From Pseudoflavonifractor gallinarum (GTDB taxonomy: Bacteria; Bacillota; Clostridia; Oscillospirales; Oscillospiraceae), in the NCBI RefSeq assembly GCF_014982855.1, contig NZ_JADCKF010000007.1, positions 62,001 through 126,000 on the forward strand: 64,000 nt of DNA. The letters are read 5' to 3'. Below are positions 28,462 to 36,196 of this stretch, one piece after another (the stretch's first letter is position 1; every line of letters begins with the position of its first letter). Both the position numbers and the translations under genes were made by a program. The notes beneath the pieces were generated by a model. That model made no database searches and was not told the DNA's origin. It saw only the letters and a program-made list of their open reading frames with translations.

Positions 28462-29525
28462 TGTCCCTTCTGGTGGATCTGGAAAAGGACTTTGGCTCCT
28501 TCTCTCTCAAGGTCTCCTTTGAGACGGAGGGCGGCACTCTGGGCCTCCTGGGCGCCTCGGGCTGCGGCAAATCCATGACCCTCAAATGCATCGCCGGCAT
28601 CGTCACCCCCGACCGGGGCCGCATCGTGCTGGACGGACGCACCCTCTTCGACCACGAAAAGCATATCGACCTGCCGCCCCAGCAGCGGGGCGTGGGGTAT
28701 CTCTTCCAGAACTATGCCCTCTTCCCCACCATGACCGTGGAGCAGAACATTCTCTCCGGCATGGACCGGAAGCTCTCCAAGTCCGTCCGGCGGCAGCGGC
28801 TGGAAGAACTGCTCGCCCGCTTCTTCCTCACCGGCCTGGAGCGGCGGCGCCCCGCTCAGCTCTCCGGCGGACAGCAGCAGCGGGTGGCCCTGGCCCGCAT
28901 TCTGGCCAGCCAACCCAAGGCTCTCCTGCTGGACGAGCCCTTCTCCGCCCTGGACAGCTATCTCAAATGGCAGGTGGAGCTGGAGCTCATGGAGGTCCTG
29001 GACCAGTTTGAAGGCCCCACCCTCTTTGTGACCCATAACCGGGACGAGGTTTACCACTTCTGCTCCCATGTCTGTGTGCTGGAGGGGGGCCGCTCGCAGC
29101 CCATGGAGCCGGTGGAGACTCTCTTCCGCGCACCGGCCACCCTCTCCTCCTGTCTGCTCTCTGGGTGCAAAAATGTCTCCCGGGCACGGCGGGCCGGTGA
29201 TACCTCGGTCGAGGCACTGGACTGGGGCGTGACCCTGGAATGCACCGGTCCCATCCCGGCGGACCTCTCCCACATCGGAGTGCGGGCTCATCTGTTCCGC
29301 CCCGCTCCCCAAGCGGAGGAAAACGCGATCCCCTGCCGGGTGCTCCGGGTCATCGACAACGTGTTCACCATGGTGGTCATGCTGGCGACGCCGGGGGGCG
29401 CGACCGGTTTTTCCCGCCTCCGTCTGGAGCTGGAGAAAGAGGCCTGGGCCGCCCTCGGAAATCCCGACACGCTCTTTCTGCACGCTCAGCCCCAGGATAT
29501 TCTGCTCCTGCGGGACCCCCACTGA
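28461..29525 (+). CDS. modC: Molybdate ABC transporter ATP-binding protein
   Basis: ModC (354 residues) powers molybdate import. The Walker A motif GASGCGKS, the signature LSGGQQQRVALARIL and the Walker B motif LLLDEPFSALDS are intact, as is the switch histidine in LFVTHNRDE. After about residue 235 comes a C-terminal regulatory region of the TOBE/Mop type. The start codon overlaps the modB stop (TGATG). It closes the nine-gene molybdenum operon. Confidence 0.95.
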   Translation: MSLLVDLEKDFGSFSLKVSFETEGGTLGLLGASGCGKSMTLKCIAGIVTPDRGRIVLDGRTLFDHEKHIDLPPQQRGVGYLFQNYALFPTMTVEQNILSGMDRKLSKSVRRQRLEELLARFFLTGLERRRPAQLSGGQQQRVALARILASQPKALLLDEPFSALDSYLKWQVELELMEVLDQFEGPTLFVTHNRDEVYHFCSHVCVLEGGRSQPMEPVETLFRAPATLSSCLLSGCKNVSRARRAGDTSVEALDWGVTLECTGPIPADLSHIGVRAHLFRPAPQAEENAIPCRVLRVIDNVFTMVVMLATPGGATGFSRLRLELEKEAWAALGNPDTLFLHAQPQDILLLRDPH

Positions 29526-29532
29526 ACAAACT

Positions 29533-29567
29533 GCGCCCCGGCGGAAAAACCGCCGGGGCGCGTTTTC
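29533..29567. terminator. Terminator of the molybdenum operon, shared by the converging gene
   Basis: A 12-bp stem GCGCCCCGGCGG / CCGCCGGGGCGC with an AAAAA loop is followed on the plus strand by GTTTTC. The converging minus-strand gene stops directly beside it, so it may work both ways. Confidence 0.88.
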
Positions 29568-31364
29568 TTATGCATCGGCTGTGGTCAGGATCGCGGTCCT
29601 TTCCTCTGCGTTCCACTGCACATCCAGTCCGAATGCCTCAGAGAGGAAACGCAGGGGGACATAAGTCCGGTTCTGGTAGGCCAGGGGGGCCACATCCTGG
29701 ACTCTCTCCTCGTCATTTACCCAGGCGTTGGGAGAGTCGATCTCCAGTGCGATCCGGGTCTCTCCCCGTTCACACAGGACCCGGTTGGAAGCCTGATCCC
29801 AGGTGACGGTGAAGTCCAGGGCCTCAGCGATCCCGCGCAGAGGCACCAGGATGCGGTCGTTTCGGGCAATGGGGGCCGTATCAAAGGAGAGCTTCTCCCC
29901 GTCCAGCGTCACATAGTAGCGCTCGTAGGAAATCCCAAAGCGCTCCCGCAGCAGCCCCTGGACCTCCGCGGTATCCACCACGCGGCCATATCGGGCGCTT
30001 CCGTCTGACTCCACATTCTCCAGCACGGCGCCCACCGGGAAAACATAGTTCAGCATGCCCCCATCTCCCCGCACATTCTGCTGGAAAATCGGGCGCACGG
30101 TAAAGGTGGTGCCCTCGGGTACCGTGTACTCGCCCAGGTCCACCCAATATGCCCCGTCGTCGCTGGCCAGGAGCCTGTTCTCCCGGACCGCAAACTGGAG
30201 TCCGTCCGCCTCCGTCACAGCCGGAAGGGCCGTCCGGTCGGTGCGCTCCCAGTGCTCCTTGTCCGAAGAGGACCAAACCGCCGTGCTGTCCCCGTCCTGA
30301 ACCAGAGCGTACCAGGTGTCGTTCTGGAAACCGGCGTCCAGCACCCGGGCTCCGAAGTCGTGGGACCAGACCTCATTCCAGCTCTCATCCACAAAGGTCA
30401 GCACATTGTTCCGGGGCCCCCGGGTATCGCCCCCAGCACCGTACATACCGCCAGTGCCAAACACATTCTGGCAGACCAGATAGCCGCTCCCGGCCCAGCG
30501 GAAGATGTAATCGGCACGCATGGGAGAAGCTACCCCCTCAATGCTGTGCCAGGTGCCGGTGACGGGGGTGTGGGTGGTCCAGGTAAAGCCGTCCGAGGAG
30601 GTGTAGATCTCACCGGAGTAGGTGTTGCACACAAAGAAGTCCTTCCCGCTGGAGGGGAGGATGCGCACCATCTCCGGGGAGGTGGTCCAGGGGGTGTTCT
30701 CCACCGTCACCCAGGAATACCCGTCCATGGAGTAGTCAAAGCGGGTGATAATACTGCCGCCGTTGGGGTCGTCCACCTCCACCTTTCGCAGCACCCCGTG
30801 GTCCCCCACGGCATAATTGTCCCCCAGGCCCTGGCCAAGGTCCCAGTCGGCCCGGGAAAAAGTGACCTTCTCCCCGTTCACCACGGCGGAGTAGACCCCG
30901 TTTTCATAGCCGATGGCGGTCACCGGAGCATCAAAGGCCCGGACGCCCACGATCCGGAACTCCTCGTCCAGGAAGGTGACCATGTTGTTGCGGGGACTGT
31001 CGCCGTATTGCTGGTGGGTAGTGGTACGGGGATCGTCCAGCAGACTCTCCCGCATCATATACTCGCTTCCCGTCCAGAGGATCTCAAATTCCTTTTTTGC
31101 CAGACCATTCAGGCCTGTACTGTAAGGCGCGCTCTCCTCCGTCCACTGCCGGTTCAGCTCGGTCCACGTCACTCCGTCGGCGGAGCGGTATACGGAGCCG
31201 GACATATCATAGTACAGGACATAGTCCTTTCCCGTCTTGCAGAGATGCGGACCAGCCCCCTCTCCCAGAGGCCCGTCCCAGTTGGGCGTCCCCGCCGCCA
31301 GGGCAGGGAGTGCCAGAGAACACATCAGGCACAGCGCCGTGAGTATCGATAGGAACCGTTTCAT
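29568..31364 (-). CDS. Secreted propeller-like protein with C-terminal copper amine oxidase-like domain
   Basis: The 598-residue protein has a cleavable signal peptide (MKRFLSILTALCLM...ALAAG). The body, about residues 30-450, contains repeated units such as SVYRSADGVTWTELN, EIYTSSDGFTWTTH and AVWSSSDKEHWERT: sialidase/BNR-type Asp-box repeats expected to fold as a beta propeller. The last 120 residues match the N1 domain of copper amine oxidases (RILVPLRGIAEALDFTVTWD; RTYVPLRFLSEAFGLDVQW), a common cell-surface module in Clostridia. No catalytic residues were identified. It follows GT2 and gtrA genes on the same strand by 44 bases, hinting at a surface-glycan role. Confidence 0.78.
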   Translation of the reverse strand: MKRFLSILTALCLMCSLALPALAAGTPNWDGPLGEGAGPHLCKTGKDYVLYYDMSGSVYRSADGVTWTELNRQWTEESAPYSTGLNGLAKKEFEILWTGSEYMMRESLLDDPRTTTHQQYGDSPRNNMVTFLDEEFRIVGVRAFDAPVTAIGYENGVYSAVVNGEKVTFSRADWDLGQGLGDNYAVGDHGVLRKVEVDDPNGGSIITRFDYSMDGYSWVTVENTPWTTSPEMVRILPSSGKDFFVCNTYSGEIYTSSDGFTWTTHTPVTGTWHSIEGVASPMRADYIFRWAGSGYLVCQNVFGTGGMYGAGGDTRGPRNNVLTFVDESWNEVWSHDFGARVLDAGFQNDTWYALVQDGDSTAVWSSSDKEHWERTDRTALPAVTEADGLQFAVRENRLLASDDGAYWVDLGEYTVPEGTTFTVRPIFQQNVRGDGGMLNYVFPVGAVLENVESDGSARYGRVVDTAEVQGLLRERFGISYERYYVTLDGEKLSFDTAPIARNDRILVPLRGIAEALDFTVTWDQASNRVLCERGETRIALEIDSPNAWVNDEERVQDVAPLAYQNRTYVPLRFLSEAFGLDVQWNAEERTAILTTADA

Positions 31365-31408
31365 AAGATCCTCCTTTTCTCCGCTGCGCGGCAGCGGCTA
31401 TGCCGCGC

Positions 31409-31819
31409 TCATTTCTGCTTCTGAAAGGCAAAAAAACGCTGTCCGAAGTAGTTGAGGACGGTGTAGAGTCCCATGCCCACCAGCTTGGTCAGCCGCTCCC
31501 ACCAGATGGCGGGGACAAACACCGGCTGGGGAAGGAGCTCCATCACCGGCTGGGCGATGCCGTAGGCCACCAGATAGCACACCGCCACATTGAGGGCAAA
31601 TTTTACCGCCGAGCGGCCCATGGTCTCTTGACTGCGGAAAGTAAAAGACCGGTTGAGGAAAAAGCTCATGACCGCCCCCGCCACATAGGCGATAGCGGTG
31701 GAGGGCCAGTAGCCCAACCCCTCCAGGGCGAACATGAGCACCATGGAGAGCAGGGTGTTCCCCACCCCCACCAGGAGAAACTTCCAGATGGAGGCGTCCA
31801 GGAATTTAGTCTCCTTCAT
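31409..31819 (-). CDS. GtrA family membrane protein
   Basis: The 136-residue protein has four membrane helices and the GtrA pattern (KFLLVGVGNTLLSM near the start, SFFLNRSFTFRSQ in the middle, KLVGMGLYTVLNYFGQRFFAF near the end, here with a short break). GtrA proteins are thought to flip polyprenyl-linked sugars. The start lies inside the preceding glycosyltransferase gene, overlapping it by 14 bases, which strongly links the two. Confidence 0.88.
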   Translation of the reverse strand: MKETKFLDASIWKFLLVGVGNTLLSMVLMFALEGLGYWPSTAIAYVAGAVMSFFLNRSFTFRSQETMGRSAVKFALNVAVCYLVAYGIAQPVMELLPQPVFVPAIWWERLTKLVGMGLYTVLNYFGQRFFAFQKQK

Positions 31820-32765
31820 GCTGGTCCAGCACCTCCTTGATGAGGAAGCGGGGCCGCTCCTTGGTCTCCAGGTAGATCTTTCCGATATACTCGCCGATAA
31901 CCCCCAGGGCCAGCAGAATGAGTCCGCCGATGGCCCACACCGAGCAGATGACGCTGGCCCAGCCGATGACGGTCTCCCCGTTGGCCCAGCGGACGATGGA
32001 GTAGATGAGCATGAGGATGCTCACCACAAACACCAGAAAGCCCAGCACAGTGATATACCGGATTGGCTTGGTGGAGAGGGAGGTGATTCCCTCCATGGCA
32101 AAGGAGAGCATCTTCTTGAGGGGATACTTGCTCTCACCCGCAAAGCGCTCGCCCCGCTCGTACTCCACCGTGCCGGTGGTATAGCCGATCATGGGCACAA
32201 TGCCCCGGAGGAAGAGGTTGACCTCCTTGAACTGGGCGAGCCCCTCCAGCGCCCGCTTGGACATGAGGCGGTAGTCGGCGTGGTTGAACACGGTCTCCGC
32301 CCCCAGGAAGTTCATCACGCGGTAAAAACCCTCGGCGGTGAAGCGCTTGAAAAAGGTGTCCTTCTCCCGGCTGGAACGCACCCCGTAGACGATGTCACAT
32401 CCGGCATAGTACTGCTCCACCATGGCGTCCACCGCGTCGATGTCGTCCTGCAGGTCAGCATCCATGGAGATGACCATGTCTGCCCGGTCCTTCGCCGTCA
32501 TGAGCCCGGCCAGCAGGGCGTTCTGGTGGCCCCGGTTGCGGGTCAGATTCACGCCGGAGAAACGGCGGTCCGCCCGGTGGAGCCCTTCGATCATGCTCCA
32601 GGTCTTGTCCCGGGAGCCGTCGTTCACAAAGAGCACCCGGCTCTCCTCTGAGATCCGGCCCGCGGCGATGAGATGCTCCATCTTCTCCTTGAGCCGCCTG
32701 GCTGTCTCCGGCAGCACCTCCTCCTCGTTATAGCAGGGCACTACGATATATAAAATGTCTCCCAT
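31806..32765 (-). CDS. GT2-family polyprenyl-phosphate glycosyltransferase (GtrB/DPM1-like)
   Basis: The 319-residue enzyme moves a sugar from a nucleotide donor onto a polyprenyl phosphate. It has the GT2 start VVPCYNEEEVLPE, the donor motifs FVNDGSRD and SMDADLQDD, the segment RFAGESKYPLKKM, and two C-terminal membrane helices (about 230-290). The ATG at 32765 follows GAGGTG; a longer open frame upstream lacks a start signal. The overlap with gtrA suggests a glycosylation unit that builds and flips a lipid-linked sugar for surface polymers. Confidence 0.88.
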   Translation of the reverse strand: MGDILYIVVPCYNEEEVLPETARRLKEKMEHLIAAGRISEESRVLFVNDGSRDKTWSMIEGLHRADRRFSGVNLTRNRGHQNALLAGLMTAKDRADMVISMDADLQDDIDAVDAMVEQYYAGCDIVYGVRSSREKDTFFKRFTAEGFYRVMNFLGAETVFNHADYRLMSKRALEGLAQFKEVNLFLRGIVPMIGYTTGTVEYERGERFAGESKYPLKKMLSFAMEGITSLSTKPIRYITVLGFLVFVVSILMLIYSIVRWANGETVIGWASVICSVWAIGGLILLALGVIGEYIGKIYLETKERPRFLIKEVLDQHEGD

Positions 32766-32835
32766 GTCACACCTCGCCGTTGTTCTGCCGGGGATCCGAT
32801 TCCCCGTTTTTTCCATTTCGGAAACTCTTTGGTTT

Positions 32836-32864
32836 ATTGTATACCCTCTGAGACGAAAAGACAA
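32836..32864 (-). promoter_or_regulatory. Sigma-A promoter of the GT2-gtrA-propeller operon
   Basis: On the minus strand TTGTCT (32859-32864) and TACAAT (32836-32841) are 17 bases apart, about 70 bases upstream of the glycosyltransferase start codon. Confidence 0.7.
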
Positions 32865-32880
32865 TCCAATTTGTTCCCAT

Positions 32881-32920
32881 AAAACGGAACACGGATGCAC
32901 GCAGGCGGCATCCGTGTTCC
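32881..32920 (-). terminator. Terminator of the TrpXYZ-like ABC transporter operon
   Basis: A 13-bp stem GGAACACGGATGC / GCATCCGTGTTCC is followed on the minus strand by GTTTTATGG, close after the ATP-binding protein stop codon. Confidence 0.8.
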
Positions 32921-32925
32921 ATCTT

Positions 32926-33732
32926 TTACCGATCGGAGAGCAAGATCCGGTCGTTGTCCAGTTCCTTTCCAGCCCCGGCGCGGAACCGCTGGAGCAGGTC
33001 CTCCACCGTCATGCCCTGGCGCTCCTCCCCCTTCAGGTCCAGCACGATGCGGCCGGAATCCATCATCAGTGTGCGGTTGCCCAGTTCCAGGGCACTTTTC
33101 ATGTTGTGGGTGATCATCAGGCAGGTAAGGCCCGCCTCGGCCACGATCTCCCGGGTGAGGCGGAGCACCTTTTCCGCCGTCCCCGGATCCAATGCCGCGG
33201 TGTGCTCATCCAGCAGCAGCAGCTTGGGGGGCACCATGGTGGACATGAGCAGGGTGAGGGCCTGCCGCTGTCCGCCCGAGAGGAGCCCCACGCTCTGGCC
33301 CATCCGGTCCTCCAGTCCCATGTCCAGCCGGGCCAGCTGGTCCCGGAAAAAGGCCTTGTCCGCCTTGCTCACCCGGCTGAAAAAGGCCCGCTGGTGCTTG
33401 GCGGTGCGGAGATAGGCCAGGGCCAGATTCTCCTCGATGGTCATATGGGGGGCGGTCCCCCGCATAGGGTCCTGAAAGAGTCGGCCAATGTTGCGGCTGC
33501 GCCGGTAGGCAGGCAGATAGGTCAGATCCTCCCCGCCCAGCATGATGCTGCCCTCATCGGGAAAGAAGTCCCCCGCAATGGCGTTGAAGAGGGTGGATTT
33601 CCCCGCCCCGTTGGAGCCGACAATGGCGGCAAAGTCCCCCTTCTCCAGTTTCAGATTGACGCCGCACAGGGCTTTTTTCTCGTGGACCGTTCCGGGGTTG
33701 AAGGTCTTAGAAAGATTTCTGAGCTCCAGCAT
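32926..33732 (-). CDS. ABC transporter ATP-binding protein (TrpZ-like)
   Basis: The 268-residue ATPase has Walker A GSNGAGKST, signature LSGGQRQALTL, Walker B LLLDEHTAALDP and the switch histidine in CLMITHN. It is the energising subunit for the permease encoded immediately upstream (one-base gap) and the lipoprotein before that. The ATG at 33732 follows AAAGGAGGAG. The overall organisation matches the TrpXYZ type of amino acid importer; a tryptophan assignment depends on the T-box leader. Confidence 0.88.
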   Translation of the reverse strand: MLELRNLSKTFNPGTVHEKKALCGVNLKLEKGDFAAIVGSNGAGKSTLFNAIAGDFFPDEGSIMLGGEDLTYLPAYRRSRNIGRLFQDPMRGTAPHMTIEENLALAYLRTAKHQRAFFSRVSKADKAFFRDQLARLDMGLEDRMGQSVGLLSGGQRQALTLLMSTMVPPKLLLLDEHTAALDPGTAEKVLRLTREIVAEAGLTCLMITHNMKSALELGNRTLMMDSGRIVLDLKGEERQGMTVEDLLQRFRAGAGKELDNDRILLSDR

Positions 33733-33733
33733 C

Positions 33734-34642
33734 TCACTGCTCCTCCTTTCGTCCGGCCAGGGCACGGCGCTTGCGCATCTGGAAGGCCGCCCACTGCCGC
33801 ACCGTGGGCGCTGCAATGGCGGCGCCCACGATGACCGCCGAGACCAGCTTCATGTAGTCGGCCGGGACATTGGCCCGGAGGGCCGCCGAATAGATCAGGC
33901 GGTAGAGGATGCTGCCAAAGAGCACCCCCAGCACCCGGCGGACCATGGAGCCCTTGCCGATGAGGGTCTCCCCGATCACCAGCGCGGCCAGGGCCAGTAC
34001 CACCATACCGGTGCCGCCGTTGACCTCGGCAAAGGTGTTGTACTGGGCCACCATGGCCCCGGATAGTCCGGTCATGGCGTTGGCCACGCACAGGCCCACG
34101 GTGATCGTAAAGGTGGGATTGATGGAGGAGGCGCGCACCATATCCGCATTGTCCCCGGTGGCCCGGATGGACAGGCCCAGCCGGGTGCCCAGGAAGAGGA
34201 CCAGAAGCACGCAGACCACCAGTACGATGCCCGCCGTGACGGCCAGCTTATACCAGCTCCCGGCAAAGCCGGCATCCCTGGCCAGGGTGTAGATGCTCGC
34301 TTTCTGGAAGATGGACAGGTTACTGGTCCCCATGACCATCAGGTTGATGCTGTACAGGCCGATGTTGGTGACGATGCCCGCCAGGATGGAGGGCACCCCC
34401 AGCTTGGTCTGGAGAAAAGCGGTGATGAAACCGGCCGCGGCGGTGGCCAGCATGGCGGCCGGCAGGGCCAGGATAGGGTGGCCGGACACACAGCACACGG
34501 CGGACACTGCGCCTCCCAGGACAAAGGCCCCGTCGGTGGTCATATCGGCGATATTCAGGATGGAAAAGCTCAGAAACAGAGCCAGCGCAACGGGCGCATA
34601 GAGAAACCCCGCTTCCAGGGCGGACTGGATAATCGTGAGCAT
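33734..34642 (-). CDS. ABC transporter permease (TrpY-like)
   Basis: The 302-residue protein has 8-9 membrane helices and belongs to the branched-chain amino acid/ribose permease superfamily (BPD_transp_2). Typical parts are LFLSFSILNIADMTTDGAFVLG, LSGAMVAQYNTFAEVNGGTG and MVVLALAALVIGETLIGKGS, the last being the region that contacts the ATPase. A 57-base gap containing a hairpin separates it from the substrate-binding protein gene. A ribosome site AAAGGAGCG precedes the ATG. Confidence 0.88.
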   Translation of the reverse strand: MLTIIQSALEAGFLYAPVALALFLSFSILNIADMTTDGAFVLGGAVSAVCCVSGHPILALPAAMLATAAAGFITAFLQTKLGVPSILAGIVTNIGLYSINLMVMGTSNLSIFQKASIYTLARDAGFAGSWYKLAVTAGIVLVVCVLLVLFLGTRLGLSIRATGDNADMVRASSINPTFTITVGLCVANAMTGLSGAMVAQYNTFAEVNGGTGMVVLALAALVIGETLIGKGSMVRRVLGVLFGSILYRLIYSAALRANVPADYMKLVSAVIVGAAIAAPTVRQWAAFQMRKRRALAGRKEEQ

Positions 34643-34665
34643 GGGATCGCTCCTTTCTCAGGCTG

Positions 34666-34692
34666 AGCCCCCGCCCGGAATGGGCGGGGGCT
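34666..34692 (-). other. Intra-operon hairpin between binding-protein and permease genes
   Basis: An 11-bp stem AGCCCCCGCCC / GGGCGGGGGCT lies just after the binding-protein stop codon. On the minus strand no T run follows, so it probably stabilises or partly separates the abundant binding-protein message. Confidence 0.65.
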
Positions 34693-34699
34693 TTTCATG

Positions 34700-35710
34700 T
34701 TACTCTTGGGTCGTATGAACCTCCACCATGCTGGAGCCCAGGGAGGAGAACACCCCCGTGTCCACGCCCAGGGCAGCGGCGGTATCCAGATTGACCGTGA
34801 TGATATCGCCCGACACGGTGACAAAATCGGTGGGCACCTGGCCGCTCTGGAGGACCTCCAGGGCCAGGTCGGCGGTCTGGGTACCCAGGTCGGTGTAGTT
34901 CACGCCGCAGGTGGCAAGCGCGCCGTTGCGCACAAAGGAGTCCGCTCCGGCATAGTGGGGGATGCCCGCCTCGGTCAGGATGGGAGCGATGGCCAGCTCC
35001 GCGTTCATTACCACATTGTCTGTGGGGGTGAAGACCGCGTCCACCTGGTCCAGCATGGAGTTGACGGCCGCCACGATCTCATCGGTGGTGTTGCCCGTCT
35101 TGTCCAGGTAGGAGATCCCCTTGCTGTCCAGATAGGCCTTGGCGGTCTCAATCGCGGGGGCGCTGTTGACCTCGCTGGTGGAGTAGAGCAGGCCCACCGT
35201 CTCCACCTCAGGGTTCTGGGCTAGCATCATGTCCAGCAGCAGCTCCACATTCAGCGCGTCGCTGGTGCCCGTCACATAGGAGATCCCGGTGAGACCGGCG
35301 GTCTCGGGGTAGCTGACGGTACCATAGATCACAGGAGTCTCGGTGGCCTGGGCCGTGGCCGCCATCTGCTGGGCGGCGGTGGTCCCGATGGGGATGATGG
35401 CGTCATAGCCGTCGGCCACGATCTGCGCCCCGATCTGGGACAGAGTGGAGGGATCGTTGTTGCCGTTGAAGTCACCATAGGTAATCGCGATTCCCAGCTC
35501 GGCGGCCTTGGCATCCAGTTCGGCGGTAATGGCGTCCCGGATCTCGTTCATGGAAGCGTGGTCCAGCTGGCGGACCACCGCTACCTTGTAGGCCCCATCC
35601 GCCTCAGCGGACTCTCCGGAGTCGGCGCTGCCGCAGGCAGTCAGGGCGAGGGGCATCCCCAGAGCGAGAGCCAGGGCCAGGGTTTTCTTCATCATCGTGT
35701 TCTGTTTCAT
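34700..35710 (-). CDS. ABC transporter substrate-binding lipoprotein (TrpX-like, ABC_sub_bind family)
   Basis: The 336-residue lipoprotein has a signal peptide with lipobox ALTACGS and then a two-lobed periplasmic-binding-type domain (KVAVVRQLDHASMNEIRDAI, IPIGTTAAQQMAA, VGLLYSTSEVNSAPAIE, DAVFTPTDNVVMN). It matches the family that includes TrpX of Gram-positive tryptophan importers. I chose the ATG at 35710, which follows GGAGGTAACGACT. It is the first gene after a T-box leader, so uptake of an amino acid is strongly implied; tryptophan is the favoured substrate. Confidence 0.85.
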   Translation of the reverse strand: MKQNTMMKKTLALALALGMPLALTACGSADSGESAEADGAYKVAVVRQLDHASMNEIRDAITAELDAKAAELGIAITYGDFNGNNDPSTLSQIGAQIVADGYDAIIPIGTTAAQQMAATAQATETPVIYGTVSYPETAGLTGISYVTGTSDALNVELLLDMMLAQNPEVETVGLLYSTSEVNSAPAIETAKAYLDSKGISYLDKTGNTTDEIVAAVNSMLDQVDAVFTPTDNVVMNAELAIAPILTEAGIPHYAGADSFVRNGALATCGVNYTDLGTQTADLALEVLQSGQVPTDFVTVSGDIITVNLDTAAALGVDTGVFSSLGSSMVEVHTTQE

Positions 35711-35811
35711 AGTCGTTACCTCCATATGGGCTCTTGGAGCCAAAATTGGTTTGGGTGGGCGATGGAGGGGCCGTTGCCAGCGGCCAGAGAGGAAGCTGCC
35801 CCACAGGGTAT

Positions 35812-36085
35812 AAAAAAACGCCTCTGTCCCCTTCCTGGGACAAAAGCGTCAGCTTCTGCGATACCACCCAAATTGACGTCTTGCGACGTCCACTCGCTTC
35901 ACGTACCATCATACGTGCCCGATGGATAACGGGTGGGGTCCCGTCGGCATCTACTGAGTTTCCCGTTCAAGCCGCCCTCTGAAGACCATTCACACGCGGA
36001 TTTCAGACCCCGATCCCACCACCCGGAGCTCTCTTTGCATCCATCACATCGGCTACTTTTCTTCATCACTGGTTTAAAGTGTTCG
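35812..36085 (-). ncRNA. T-box leader (probable Trp specifier) controlling the ABC transporter
   Basis: On the minus strand Stem I contains TGAAGA paired with TCTTCA, the AGTA loop-E half, the AGAGAGC and GGTGGGATC distal elements, and GAA followed by TGG at 35986-35988. The T-box proper is TTTGGGTGGTATCGCAG (about 35856-35872). It is followed by a terminator, GACGCTTTTGTCCC...GGGACAGAGGCGTTTTTTT, at 35812-35850. If UGG is the specifier, the leader senses uncharged tRNA-Trp. An AUG (Met) reading, one base earlier, cannot be excluded. Confidence 0.88.
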
Positions 36086-36098
36086 GTTGTTGTAATGC

Positions 36099-36127
36099 AG
36101 TATACGCTCTGCCAGCCGGTTTGTCAA
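36099..36127 (-). promoter_or_regulatory. Sigma-A promoter of the T-box/ABC transporter operon
   Basis: On the minus strand TTGACA (36122-36127) and TATACT (36099-36104) are separated by 17 bases, just upstream of Stem I of the T-box. Confidence 0.82.
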
Positions 36128-36143
36128 CCCCTGTTCCGCATTT

Positions 36144-36175
36144 CCGTCCGGGAGGAGCATGCTCCTCCCGGACGG
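36144..36175. repeat. Perfect 32-bp palindrome
   Basis: CCGTCCGGGAGGAGCA is followed at once by its exact reverse complement. It lies between the DMT transporter stop codon and the T-box promoter. It may end the transporter transcript, but no T run follows on either strand. Confidence 0.85.
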
Positions 36176-36196
36176 ATCGCTCCGGCTCATCCGGTT

